Notes: a model not told the origin generated them from the letters alone. A stretch of 64,000 nucleotides of DNA from Gemmatimonadota bacterium (GCA_028877215.1 JAPPFJ010000018.1:1-64000), one strand, 5' to 3'. Positions 35,346-44,210 are shown, counted from the first letter of the stretch. A program made the numbers and translations.

Positions 35346-36836
35346 ATGCCGCAGACCTATCTCGCCTACGACCTCGGCGCATCCAGCGGCCGGGCCGTTA
35401 TCGGCCACTTCGACGGAAGCGCCGTCGAACTCGAAGAAATCCATCGCTTCGCCAACGGGCCCATATCCGTGGCGGGGAGTCTGTACTGGGACGCGCTGAA
35501 GCTCTACGACGAGATGCTCGCGGGACTCCGAAAGTGCGCCCGGGTCTCCGGACCGGAACTGTCGGGAATCGGAATCGATACCTGGGGCGTGGACTTTGCA
35601 CTTCTGGACGACACCGATGAACTCCTGGGCAATCCTCACTGTTACCGCGACGCGCGCGTCCAGGGCATGATGAGGAGGGCATTCAGCCGGGTATCCCGAG
35701 AGGAAATTTTCGAACTGACCGGCCTGCAGTTTCTGGAGATCAACACAGTCTATCAGCTCTTGTCCCTGGCGGAAAAGAACCCGCAGCACCTGCGCATCGC
35801 CAGTACATTTCTGATGATGCCGGACCTCTTCAACTTCTGGCTGACGGGCCTCAAAGTGTGCGAGTTTTCTAACGCCACCACCACCCAGTTCTACAATCCG
35901 AGGACGGGCGGGTGGGCGAGCGACCTTCTGGAACGGCTCGGGATCCCGGCAGACATGCTTCCCGAAATCGTTCCGCCGGGAACGCCGCTGGGTCCGCTTC
36001 GTCCGGAGATCGCAGCGGATGCCGGCATCCGGTCAGGCGGCGTCATTGCGCCGGCCTGTCATGACACCGGATCGGCTGTGGCGGCCGTCCCGTTTTCCGA
36101 CGCAGACGCGGCCTATATCAGCTCCGGCACATGGGCGCTGCTCGGCGCGGAACTGCCGGTGCCGACCGCTACGCGGGCGGCCCTTCGCCACAACTTTACG
36201 AACGAGGGCGGAGTTTGCGGCACTTACCGTTTCCTCAAGAACATCACCGGTCTCTGGATCGTACAGGAATGCAGACGCATCTGGGAAAACCAGGGTCGCG
36301 CATATTCGTTTGCCGAACTCGTCCAAATGGCCGAAGCGGCGCCCGGATTGACCTCGTTCATCGATCCCGATCACGCGGACTTCCTCGAGCCCGGGGATAT
36401 GCCGACCCGCATCCGCAGATTCTGCAGGCGCACGGAACAGCCGGAACCCGCCACCGAAGGCGCCGTCATCCGGTGCGCCCTGGAAAGCCTCGCCCTCAAG
36501 TGCCGGTGCGTCCTGGAGGACCTCGAGTCGGTCCTCGACCGAAGGCTGCACACCATCCACGTCGTGGGCGGAGGCATTCGCAACACCCTGTTGAATCAGT
36601 TCACTGCCAATGCCTCCGGAAGGCCGGTTGTCGCCGGTCCGGCGGAGGCCACCGCCCTTGGAAATATTCTCATGCAGGTGTACGCGCGGGGCGAAATCGA
36701 CTCACTCGCCGGTATTCGAGAGGTCGTTCGCAATTCCACGGAAATCGTGACGTTCGAACCGGGCGGTGGCGACGCATGGGAAGACGCATACGCCAGGTTC
36801 AGGCAGTTATTGAACGTCGAGGCCAACGTCCACTGA
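35346..36836 (+). CDS. rhaB: Rhamnulokinase
   Basis: A 496-residue FGGY kinase of the rhamnulokinase type. AYDLGASSGRAVIGHFDG (about 6-23) is the phosphate-1 loop with the RhaB-specific GASSGR. GIDTWGVDFALLDD, LTGLQFLEINTVYQLLSL, MMPDLFNFWLTG, ISSGTWALLGAEL and VVGGGIRNTLLNQFTANASGRPVVAGPAEATALGN in pieces cover the rest. It phosphorylates L-rhamnulose with ATP. The isomerase and aldolase are not in the window. The gene has its own promoter and a strong Shine-Dalgarno. An R2 repeat begins seven bases after its stop. Confidence 0.93.
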   Translation: MPQTYLAYDLGASSGRAVIGHFDGSAVELEEIHRFANGPISVAGSLYWDALKLYDEMLAGLRKCARVSGPELSGIGIDTWGVDFALLDDTDELLGNPHCYRDARVQGMMRRAFSRVSREEIFELTGLQFLEINTVYQLLSLAEKNPQHLRIASTFLMMPDLFNFWLTGLKVCEFSNATTTQFYNPRTGGWASDLLERLGIPADMLPEIVPPGTPLGPLRPEIAADAGIRSGGVIAPACHDTGSAVAAVPFSDADAAYISSGTWALLGAELPVPTATRAALRHNFTNEGGVCGTYRFLKNITGLWIVQECRRIWENQGRAYSFAELVQMAEAAPGLTSFIDPDHADFLEPGDMPTRIRRFCRRTEQPEPATEGAVIRCALESLALKCRCVLEDLESVLDRRLHTIHVVGGGIRNTLLNQFTANASGRPVVAGPAEATALGNILMQVYARGEIDSLAGIREVVRNSTEIVTFEPGGGDAWEDAYARFRQLLNVEANVH

Positions 36837-36842
36837 ACCGAT

Positions 36843-36985
36843 ACTAACCTTGATTCGTAAGTCTTCGGGGACGTTAATTCGATTATGTGCTTGTAAATAA
36901 AGGCGATTAGACGGCGGATTACCAGGATACACCAGGCCACTTGACGTGAACGGAAAAAACATCCTTCTGTACGTCGATAACGCCC
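36843..36985 (+). repeat. R2 dispersed element, copy 3 (3' of rhaB)
   Basis: TAACCTTGATTCGTAAG, GGGGACGTTAATTCGATTAT, AATAAAGGCGATTAGACGGC, TACCAGGATACACCAGG, GACGTGAACGGAAAAAACAT and CCTTCTGTACG match the minus-strand copy at 16672-16815 in order. The match extends past the ACCAGG block, making the unit about 140 bp. It lies in the same orientation relative to the upstream gene as copy 1. Confidence 0.82.
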
Positions 36986-37048
36986 CGTTTCGGAAGGCTT
37001 TATCGCGTCGCCGCGTCGCTGTTTTTGCGGATTTAAGGCTTACCGCGA

Positions 37049-40000
37049 TCAGAACAGGGAGAGTTGGTCGGCTTTCCGGACCCGCCGTTCCGGGGACAGG
37101 CGCTCCCGTACCAGGAGTTCCGCGGGAATATTCTCCAGAAACCGGGACGGCTCCGGACGGGTCCGCTCGCCGAAACGCGTCCTGCTCCTCGCACAGAGCA
37201 TGACGGCCTCATCCATCGCCCGGGTCAGTCCCACGAACAACAGCCGCTGCTCCTCCCGCACGTCCCCGTTTGCGTGCGGAATCAGGCCCTCCTCCACGCC
37301 GCAGATGAACACGACGGGAAACTCCAGCCCCTTGGACGCGTGCAGGGTTGACAGCGTTACCGCTTCCGCACGCGGCCGTGCGACACCGCCGATGCGCACG
37401 TAATCGGCATCGGCGCCCAGTACCAGCGTATCGAGGAACGTACGGACGGTATCGAAATTGACTGCCATCCGGGCAAGGCGTGCGAGATCCTCATCCTCTT
37501 CCACCCCGGCGACGTCCTGCCACGTCCTCACCAGCGACTCGACGGATTCCGTTTCCGCCATTTTTCTGAATGCCCCGGAGGCATCCTCCAGTGCCGAGAC
37601 TTTATCGCGAATCTGCTGCGGAAAATTGCCCGCCGACAGGTCGCCACCCGCGCGCCGGAGCCGATTCAGCGCTGTGTTTCCGGGATAGAAGATTGGAACC
37701 GCCAGCGCGCGCAGCAGTCGAAGATGCCCCGCCGGCCGGAACGCGTAATTGAAAAAGGAGATCGCGTGCCGCACGTTCCCTGCTGAAAGAAAGCCTTTCT
37801 GGCCGACCACCCGGTACGGCAATCCCTCTTCGATAAAACAACGCTCAATCGCCTCCGCCTGCCGTCCGGTCCTGAACAAGACGGCAAAATCCGACAGGCT
37901 CCGGTCGCCTCCCCCTCCCACCGACTGTCGACCGCCGACCTCGCCGGCCTGAAGCATATCCGCGCCGCCCATCATCCGGCTGATCTCACGGACCACCGCG
38001 ATACCCTCCGCCGTCTCACCCGACACGGAAAGCAGCCTAGGCGCAACACCCGCCCCCCGGACGGCGTTCAACTGACGACCCGCCCCGATCACGGAGACGG
38101 CCGCTCCGGCGACCTGGCGCGTGGAGCGATACGTCCGCTCCAGCACGAACGTCTTCGCATTCGGCAGATCTTCCCTGAGCTTGTGAAAATACGCCGGACT
38201 CGCCCCGCGAAATCCATAGATGGCCTGGTCCGGATCGCCGATCACGAACAGGCCGGTACCGTCGCGGGAAAGCGCGGTCACCAGTTCGTACTGCACCGCA
38301 TTCACGTCCTGAAACTCGTCCACGAGTACGTGCGCAAACCGGTTCCGGACCCGCTCGGACGCCGCGTCGGCTTTTCGCAGCGTCGACAGGAATTCCAGGA
38401 GAATGTCGTCGTAGTCCCACACCCCCAGTTGACGCAGCCGGTCCTGGTACGCTTCCCGGACGCCGCGCAATGCCTCCGGTGCCTCTGCATCGGGGTTTGT
38501 CTTCGCAAATGAGACCGCCGACCGTACGTCCCGCACGGACAGGCTGACTTCAGTATCCGCGATGACCTCCGCCACCAGCTGTGTCGCCTCCGCCTCGTCG
38601 ATGACCTGAGGCAACTCGCCGGACATACAGTCCTTCATCAGATTCAGCGCCACGGCGTGAAACGTGCCGAGCGTCAACCCTTTCAGTCTACCTTCCTCCG
38701 GCAAGAGCGCGTGAACGCGTTCCCGCATCTCTGCCGCAGCCTTATTCGTAAACGTCACCGCAAGGATCTTTTCCGGCGGCACCCCGGCTTCCCCGATCAG
38801 CCGCGCCAACCGGTGGGTCAACACCCGCGTCTTTCCCGTACCCGGACCGGCCACGACAATGGCAGGTCCGCCTTCCTGGTCCACCGCTGCCCTTTGCGCG
38901 TCGTCCAATCCGTCGTCGCCCTCGGCGTCCGCGATCGCCGGCGCTTCTCCGCTTCCGCCGGATGTTCCCTCGCGCGTTGACGCCGCCTCGAACGTTGACG
39001 GCTGCGGCGCCGCTTCCGGTATTTCCGGCAAGTCGAACAGCGCGGGCTGCCGGCTCAAACGGGCGCGGTCCTCCGCGGAGAACACCTGGATCCGTCCGTA
39101 CTCACCGTCGTAACCCGCCGCGATCTCCACCTCTCCGGCCCGCATTCGACGCACGCCCTCCGCCACGAGCGGCTCGCCGCAGCGGGCAATCGCCTCGGGC
39201 GACACGTCCCTCAAAATGGTCAGTTCGGGGCCCAATTCCGCCAGCATCCTCTCGTACACCGCCTGGACCCGCTTGCTGGTTGGCCCCACCCCGAGGACAG
39301 AACCGATGACTTCCGGCAACGGAATCAGATTCTCATACGGCGGAGCCACGGCCGGCCTGTCGCCTTCTGCCCGGTCGGCCAACTGCTCGACGCGGTGCAG
39401 AACGCCGACCGTCAACCGCTTTCCGCATTCCGGACAAAGGCAGTCCGCGGCAATCGTCCGGCCCGGTTCCCAGCAGATTCCGCATTTCCGATGTCCATCG
39501 AGGTGATACTTCCCTTCTTCTGGATAGAATTCCAGCGTCCCAAGGAACCGTTCGGGGGCTCTCGACTTCAGCGCCTCGTATATGCCCCTGTACGACAGTT
39601 CAGTATCGAAACAGGTGGCCTCCCGCGCCAGTTTCGACGGGGAATGCGCATCCGAATTGGAGACGATCGCAAATCGATCCAGCATGGACAGACGCCAGTT
39701 CATAGGCGGATCGGAAGAAAGACCCGTCTCGACGGCGAAAATCGAGGGCAGCATGTCTTCGAAACACTCTTCGAGCGTATCGAACCCGGAACTCGCGCCC
39801 AGCACCGCGAAATGCGGCGTCCATATATGCGCCGGGATGAAAAGTACGTCCTCTACCGCTTCGAGACAGATCTCGACCAGGTCCCTGCTGTCCAGCCCCA
39901 GAATGGGCCGCCCGTCCGACTTCAGATTTCCGATGTCCCCGAGGCGGGCATTCAACCGCTCCACCGCTTCGAAGCCCGGCATCAGAACGACGTGGTGCAC

Positions 40001-40318
40001 CTTGCGCGTCTTGTCGTTCTTCTTGTAAATCAAGCTGATTTCGGTGGACAGCACGAAGCGCACCGTTCCCCGACACCGTTCGGGCAGATCCTCATCTACG
40101 GCGGCCCGTCGCGACGGCTTCAGCCGGAACAGCCCCTCCTCGGCGGGTTCCAGGCGGTCCTTCAATTCCCCGATCCACTCGGGATGGGTGAAATCGCCCG
40201 TCCCCACCACGTTCACGCCCTTGAGAGCGGACCATTTGTAGAGGTTATCGGGGTTCAACTGACGGCTTGTCGCCCTGGAAAACCGGGAGTGCAGATGTAC
40301 GTCCGCCACAAAACGCAT
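37049..40318 (-). CDS. PHP-domain (TIGR00375-type) protein fused to UvrD/PcrA-type superfamily 1 helicase
   Basis: A 1089-residue fusion. Residues 1-425 match the PHP-like family found alone in many bacteria: DVHLHSRFSRAT (5-16), FIPAHIWTPHFAVLG, SNSDAHSP (220-227), and a zinc-ribbon-like set Cys279, 282, 293, 298. Residues about 430-465 are a low-complexity linker. From 470 onward is a UvrD helicase: LDDAQRAAVD, GPGTGKT (491-497), AVTFTNKAAAEMRERV, VLVDEFQDVNAVQYELV, VIGDPDQAIYGFRGA, TYRSTRQ, LHASKGLEFPVVFICGVEEGLIPH and LFVGLTRAMDEAV. Presumably a DNA-repair machine coupling a phosphoesterase-like domain to a 3'-5' helicase. Confidence 0.92.
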   Translation of the reverse strand: MRFVADVHLHSRFSRATSRQLNPDNLYKWSALKGVNVVGTGDFTHPEWIGELKDRLEPAEEGLFRLKPSRRAAVDEDLPERCRGTVRFVLSTEISLIYKKNDKTRKVHHVVLMPGFEAVERLNARLGDIGNLKSDGRPILGLDSRDLVEICLEAVEDVLFIPAHIWTPHFAVLGASSGFDTLEECFEDMLPSIFAVETGLSSDPPMNWRLSMLDRFAIVSNSDAHSPSKLAREATCFDTELSYRGIYEALKSRAPERFLGTLEFYPEEGKYHLDGHRKCGICWEPGRTIAADCLCPECGKRLTVGVLHRVEQLADRAEGDRPAVAPPYENLIPLPEVIGSVLGVGPTSKRVQAVYERMLAELGPELTILRDVSPEAIARCGEPLVAEGVRRMRAGEVEIAAGYDGEYGRIQVFSAEDRARLSRQPALFDLPEIPEAAPQPSTFEAASTREGTSGGSGEAPAIADAEGDDGLDDAQRAAVDQEGGPAIVVAGPGTGKTRVLTHRLARLIGEAGVPPEKILAVTFTNKAAAEMRERVHALLPEEGRLKGLTLGTFHAVALNLMKDCMSGELPQVIDEAEATQLVAEVIADTEVSLSVRDVRSAVSFAKTNPDAEAPEALRGVREAYQDRLRQLGVWDYDDILLEFLSTLRKADAASERVRNRFAHVLVDEFQDVNAVQYELVTALSRDGTGLFVIGDPDQAIYGFRGASPAYFHKLREDLPNAKTFVLERTYRSTRQVAGAAVSVIGAGRQLNAVRGAGVAPRLLSVSGETAEGIAVVREISRMMGGADMLQAGEVGGRQSVGGGGDRSLSDFAVLFRTGRQAEAIERCFIEEGLPYRVVGQKGFLSAGNVRHAISFFNYAFRPAGHLRLLRALAVPIFYPGNTALNRLRRAGGDLSAGNFPQQIRDKVSALEDASGAFRKMAETESVESLVRTWQDVAGVEEDEDLARLARMAVNFDTVRTFLDTLVLGADADYVRIGGVARPRAEAVTLSTLHASKGLEFPVVFICGVEEGLIPHANGDVREEQRLLFVGLTRAMDEAVMLCARSRTRFGERTRPEPSRFLENIPAELLVRERLSPERRVRKADQLSLF

Positions 40319-40344
40319 CGTATTCTCTCTAACCGGGATGATTC

Positions 40345-40376
40345 ACAAACATGGACCTACCTGGATGGACAGGATA
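40345..40376 (+). repeat. R3 dispersed repeat, copy 2 (split)
   Basis: ACAAACATGGA and, six bases later, TGGATGGACAGGATA reproduce the 22-bp word found on the minus strand at 19333-19354, with a short insertion. It lies between the helicase start and the CxxC-protein stop. Confidence 0.45.
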
Positions 40377-40439
40377 ACGACACAAAGACCGAAAATCCGT
40401 GGGAGTTGCGAGTCCGCGGCGCCGTTCCTGCGCGTATTG

Positions 40440-41036
40440 TCAGGTATCCATCTGGCGGCGGTCTGCTACTGCTTCATATTTGTCACGCCCGGACGACACG
40501 CACTGGAAGACCTGATAACCCGCAATCTCAATCCACATATATACCCTGTGGCAGATGCCGCAGACCTTAAGCGCGTGCGGTTCCGGACTCCGCTCGAAAC
40601 GGTAATCGAGATCGTCATAGCCGCGACGGAGTTGCGCAATGTCGTCGTCCGTGTATTGCTTTGAAAGCAGTGCGAATACCGCCGGCGGCAGGTCGGCCAC
40701 CGCCTCCCTGAGTTTCCTGGGATCGACATCCCATGGAAAAGACAGTTCGAACCCGCAAGCGCACCACCGGTCGGACATTTCCCAGTCCGACTGAAACCAC
40801 CACTCGTCATAGATTCGCCGGCAGGCCTCGCACAGTTCATACGACAACGCGGGATCCATACCCTCTTCGCGGATCAGTTCGCCGATCTGCCCGCGCTCCG
40901 CGTCCGGTAATTTCCCGAGCTTTACCGTTCGCTTATGACACCAGGCGCACTGGTGGGCGCTCCTCCGGAGAATCACCAACAGCACGAAGGGTCCGACGAT
41001 TACAACCGCCGCGAAAATCAGAGCCAGGATTGTCAT
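40440..41036 (-). CDS. Hypothetical membrane-anchored protein with four cysteine pairs (paralogue 1)
   Basis: A 198-residue protein not assigned to a family I know. Residues 2-23 form one N-terminal membrane segment. The soluble part holds Cys30/Cys33, Cys69/Cys72, Cys92/Cys94 and Cys159/Cys162, likely two zinc sites. Signature blocks are C-x2-CRRIYDEWWF, DRWCACGFELS and CGICHRVYMWIEIAGYQVFQ. The next gene upstream encodes a clear paralogue with the same spacing. The membrane topology N-in or N-out is not decided. It lies downstream of that paralogue by 81 bp, probably in one operon. Confidence 0.72.
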   Translation of the reverse strand: MTILALIFAAVVIVGPFVLLVILRRSAHQCAWCHKRTVKLGKLPDAERGQIGELIREEGMDPALSYELCEACRRIYDEWWFQSDWEMSDRWCACGFELSFPWDVDPRKLREAVADLPPAVFALLSKQYTDDDIAQLRRGYDDLDYRFERSPEPHALKVCGICHRVYMWIEIAGYQVFQCVSSGRDKYEAVADRRQMDT

Positions 41037-41117
41037 CGCGGTTTACCCTCGGTTCGTCTGGAGCCGTGTGCCAACGCACTTACCGGAAAATCCGTGGAAA
41101 GGATTTGCTCGCCGATA

Positions 41118-41705
41118 TCAGTTAGCCCGGTCATATCTGTCCATACCGCCCGACACAACCTGAAATACCTGAAAGCCCTTTACAGGCAACCACATATAGA
41201 TCCGAAAACAGTTTCTGCACACGAACAGGATATGTTCATCGGACACCGATGAGTACAGCCGCTCGTGCAGCCCCTCTCTCCCGTACGTCCGTTCCATATA
41301 CTCCAGGACTTCCGGACGGATTTCGCGTAATGCTGTTTTCAGCTTGTCGGTGTCGACAATCAGAGCAGGCCGAGACAGGTCGCAGCCGCAGGCGCATGGG
41401 CGGTCGAGCAACTCCCATTCCCTGCGGAAGGGCCGATCGTCGCTGAACCAGCGCCAGTCGTAGATGCGCCTGCAATGCGGACACACCTCGTTTTTCTCCG
41501 GCTCCCCGGGCATTCCCTCGTCCCGGATCAGGCGCCGCACCTCTTCTCCCTCCCCTGCCGGCAAGAGTTCGACCGGCGTCGTCGATCGCACGCACCAGCG
41601 GCAGCGGCGCATCTGGTGCTTCATCAGGTACACAATCAGAATCACAGCGACCATTACGACGATCGCTATGATGGCGATTTCCAACGTGGAAACATCCATA
41701 GTCAC
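41118..41705 (-). CDS. Hypothetical membrane-anchored protein with four cysteine pairs (paralogue 2)
   Basis: A 195-residue protein with an N-terminal membrane segment (about 8-28), then Cys35/Cys38, Cys75/Cys78, Cys104/106/108 and Cys163/Cys166. Shared blocks with its neighbour are RLIRDEGM (LIREEGM), VCPHCRRIYDWRWF, RPCACGCDLS and VCRNCFRIYMWLPVKGFQVFQ. The repeated C-x2-C-x-R-I-Y and Y-M-W-x4-G-(Y/F)-Q-V-F-Q pattern suggests two rubredoxin-like or zinc-ribbon knuckles. The start is GTG at 41705 or ATG at 41699. No function can be offered. Confidence 0.72.
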   Translation of the reverse strand: MTMDVSTLEIAIIAIVVMVAVILIVYLMKHQMRRCRWCVRSTTPVELLPAGEGEEVRRLIRDEGMPGEPEKNEVCPHCRRIYDWRWFSDDRPFRREWELLDRPCACGCDLSRPALIVDTDKLKTALREIRPEVLEYMERTYGREGLHERLYSSVSDEHILFVCRNCFRIYMWLPVKGFQVFQVVSGGMDRYDRAN

Positions 41706-42134
41706 GTTCGCTATTGGCGAAAATCCGGTTCAGATGATCGCGACAGCCGAATCACGGATGCTGAGGTCCTGCAGTTACATGCGTCAGGCGCTCTTTCTCT
41801 CGCCGAACAGTAGTCTGTTCACTCTCGTATCAATGTCGAAGGTGTGTTTTCCAGTATAGTGTTTAACGGAGTGAATTTCAAGCATTGCCGCCCGACGCCG
41901 AGGGCTCCAATCCACGCCATTCGGCCAAATCCGACAGACCCGGGACCTTCATCCATATAATTCCTGCACTCACATCTTTGGATTTTTCTTATATTAGTTG
42001 GCACATGCACTGAAAACCAATTCTGAGTACGAAACCGGCACGTACCGAAGGCGACGCGAGGTCAAAAAAACCGTTTTGATTTGCCGCTCGCTATGGAAAC
42101 CTGTCGTTGAAGAATAAATGACACTACTGCATAC
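41706..42134. other. Gene-free stretch upstream of the defence-like island
   Basis: 429 bp without a convincing coding frame, lower in GC than its surroundings and rich in short T runs. A weak -10-like TATATTAG lies near 41990 in both-strand AT-rich sequence. No repeat family from the rest of the window occurs here. It marks the left edge of the compositionally different segment 42.1-44.8 kb. Confidence 0.4.
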
Positions 42135-42359
42135 ATGCCGGGGTTGAAGTCAAAAAAAAACGACGACTTGACGATCCGCAATTTCGGCGTTGACCTGACA
42201 CGCCACTTGCGCGTCCGGGCGGGCGAGCCCGGGCCTCCTGCCGATCTGGCCCGCGCCATACGGGCTCGGTTCGCACCCCTTGGCGGCGTGGAACTGCAAA
42301 TACCGCCGCGCGACCCAATGCGCGAACCACCCGGGTCCACGTTTTCTGAGGCGCCATGA
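42135..42359 (+). pseudogene. FitA-like antitoxin remnant with an internal deletion
   Basis: The 74-codon frame opens LKSKKNDDLTIRNFGVDLTR, RLRVRA-like HLRVRAGE, and closes GGVELQIPPRDPMREPP, which are the two ends of FitA-type ribbon-helix-helix antitoxins (DNA-binding strand, then the L-P-P-R-x-P-x-R-E-P-P tail that blocks the PIN toxin). The middle helix with the usual GRSMEEEAREIL is missing and replaced by Pro/Ala/Arg-rich residues. No PIN-domain toxin follows; the stop overlaps the next gene by 4 bp. It may be non-functional. Confidence 0.55.
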
Positions 42360-43594
42360 ACAAAGCCGATGTGATCAAATTGATCAGAAGTGGTGAGAAT
42401 TCAGGCGTTGAGTTCAAGCGCGCCGAACTCCGACCGGAACAACTCGCTACGGAAATCGCAGCTCTGCTCAATCTGGAAGGTGGACGCATTCTCCTCGGCG
42501 TCGAGGATAATGGCTCGGTTACCGGTCTCATCCGAGATCCGCGCAGGGTGGAAGAGTGGGTTATGGAAGCGGCGCGTACTCACGTCCTGCCGGCGGCGAT
42601 TCCCTATTGGGAGACCGTAGATTGGGGAGACGGCAAAATCGTCGGCATTGTATCGCTTCCCAGGGATGCGCCGGATAAGCCGTACAAGGCCAGACGGGGT
42701 GGAAATTGGATTACTCAGGTGCGCGTAGGAACGACTACGCGCGCGGCGGGCCGCGAGGAAGAGGAACGGCTCTACTTGCAGGGAGGACAGTTCCGCTATG
42801 GGCTGAAGCCCGTCCTCGGCACCGGGGTCGACTCGCTCGACCAGCGCCATCTGCGTGATTATTTCAGCCGCATTCTGGGCAGCAGCGTTCCTCCCGCAAA
42901 CGACGTCGATCATTGGCAGAGGCTGTTGAAAAACCTGGACCTTGTAACGGGGTCAGCGGATCGGATTGCCGCGACTGTTGACGGAATGCTCCTGTTTGGC
43001 AAGGATCCAAAGCGTTTCCTTCCTCAATCGGGCATTCGAGCTATTTGCTACCCCGGCCCAGAGCCCGATTACGCAACGCGTGCGGACGAGGATCTCACAG
43101 GCCCTATGGCGCCTCTCTGCGACCCCGAAGACGGCGAACTCGTCAAGCGGGGGCTTGTGGACAAGGCCTGGGATTTCGTGCGGCGCAATACAACGCCATC
43201 CGCACACCTGGAAGGGGCGAGACGAATCGACCGCTGGGAATTTCCCGAAGAAGCTGTGCGCGAGGCCGTGGTCAACGCCCTCGTACACCGCGACTACAGC
43301 ATCGTGGGGACCGACATCATGCTCGTCATCTTCTCCGATCGCCTCGAAGTCGTCAGCCCGGGCCGCCTGCCCAACACGGTGACACCCGAAGGGATGCGAT
43401 TGGGGATGCGTTACGCACGAAATCAGAACCTGGTCAACGTGATGCGCGACTACGGCTACGTGGATGCTCGTGGAATGGGCATTCGGAACAAGATCATTCC
43501 CGGCATGCTGGCCCACAACGGCACCGAGCCGGATCTGATCGAAGAGGAGTACCGCTTCATCGTACGCCTGTGGAAGGAACCGAAGCCCACGTGA
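42356..43594 (+). CDS. AlbA_2 (Schlafen-like) domain protein with RecG-like ATP-binding C-terminus
   Basis: A 412-residue protein of the COG2865 type. Residues about 1-135 are AlbA_2: ENSGVEFKRAEL, EIAALLNLEGGRILLGVEDNG, VSLPRDAPDKPYKAR. Residues about 270-405 are the HATPase_c_4-like region: EEAVREAVVNALVHRDYSIVG, IFSDRLEVVSPGRLPNTVT, NVMRDYGYVDARGMGIRNK. Such proteins are considered transcription regulators or components of phage-defence and toxin-antitoxin loci; the molecular activity is not settled. The ATG overlaps the FitA-like relic (ATGA-type junction). It is followed 60 bp later by a DUF433 antitoxin gene. Confidence 0.85.
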   Translation: MNKADVIKLIRSGENSGVEFKRAELRPEQLATEIAALLNLEGGRILLGVEDNGSVTGLIRDPRRVEEWVMEAARTHVLPAAIPYWETVDWGDGKIVGIVSLPRDAPDKPYKARRGGNWITQVRVGTTTRAAGREEEERLYLQGGQFRYGLKPVLGTGVDSLDQRHLRDYFSRILGSSVPPANDVDHWQRLLKNLDLVTGSADRIAATVDGMLLFGKDPKRFLPQSGIRAICYPGPEPDYATRADEDLTGPMAPLCDPEDGELVKRGLVDKAWDFVRRNTTPSAHLEGARRIDRWEFPEEAVREAVVNALVHRDYSIVGTDIMLVIFSDRLEVVSPGRLPNTVTPEGMRLGMRYARNQNLVNVMRDYGYVDARGMGIRNKIIPGMLAHNGTEPDLIEEEYRFIVRLWKEPKPT

Positions 43595-43654
43595 TCCCCT
43601 GCGAATGCAGGCGTTTCGCCGAAGTTGGCACGGCGCCATGAGCAAGAGGATGCC

Positions 43655-43867
43655 ATGACCACTGATCCCGCACTGCTCGATCGCATTACCATACGTCCGG
43701 ATGTCTTTGGTGGCAAGCCCATCATTCGCGACATGCGCATCGCGGTGGAACACGTCCTAGGAATGCTTGCGGCAGGCGATACCGCGGAAACAATCTTCAA
43801 GGAATACCCGATTCTGGAACCAGAAGACATCCAGGCGTGCCTGCACTTTGACCACAGTTCGACGTGA
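43655..43867 (+). CDS. DUF433 family antitoxin-like protein
   Basis: A 70-residue protein with ITIRPDVFGGKPIIRDMRIAVEHVLGMLAAGDTAE in pieces, then ILEPEDIQACLHF, the complete DUF433 signature. Members bind DNA with a winged helix and pair with DUF5615/PIN-like toxins. No such toxin follows; a nucleotidyltransferase gene starts 17 bp downstream instead. The ATG at 43655 has AGAGGA five bases upstream; an in-frame ATG at 43625 is less likely. Confidence 0.85.
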   Translation: MTTDPALLDRITIRPDVFGGKPIIRDMRIAVEHVLGMLAAGDTAETIFKEYPILEPEDIQACLHFDHSST

Positions 43868-43883
43868 AGACATTGGCATACTC

Positions 43884-44210
43884 ATGGAAAAAACAGGACT
43901 TGATCGAGATACGCTGGACGACATCATCCGGCGCATTGTGGAGGTGGCCGAGCCGGAGAAGATCATCCTCTTCGGGTCCGCTGCCCGGGGCGACATGAAT
44001 CGCCACAGCGACGTCGATCTGTTAATCATCAAGGACGGCGTGGACGCGCTCGATCTGATGGGCGAGATTTATATGAATCTGGATGGCGTAGGTGCCGCCG
44101 TCGATGCTATTGTCGTCACGCCCGATGACGTGGAGCGGTATAAGGACAGCCACTCGGTGATCATCAAACCTGCGCTGCGTGAGGGAAGGGTGGTATATGA
44201 GTCCTCCTGA
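43884..44210 (+). CDS. MNT-type nucleotidyltransferase (MntA antitoxin-like)
   Basis: A 108-residue minimal nucleotidyltransferase. LFGSAARGDMNRHSDVDLLII (split for length: G-S at 31-32, Asp43 and Asp45) is the catalytic G-S-x10-D-x-D motif. The C-terminus is shared with HEPN-linked MNTs. In characterised pairs the MNT adds nucleotides to the HEPN toxin to silence it. The start codon at 43884 is chosen because earlier in-frame ATGs overlap the DUF433 gene. It overlaps the HEPN gene start by 14 bp, so the two are translationally coupled. Confidence 0.87.
   Translation: MEKTGLDRDTLDDIIRRIVEVAEPEKIILFGSAARGDMNRHSDVDLLIIKDGVDALDLMGEIYMNLDGVGAAVDAIVVTPDDVERYKDSHSVIIKPALREGRVVYESS

Noticed and set aside
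36838..37048. Protein-coding gene on the reverse strand with a WCILVIRRLIAF-like peptide
   Set aside because: This is the R2 repeat. The frame is open in two of three copies only, and no ribosome site is visible.
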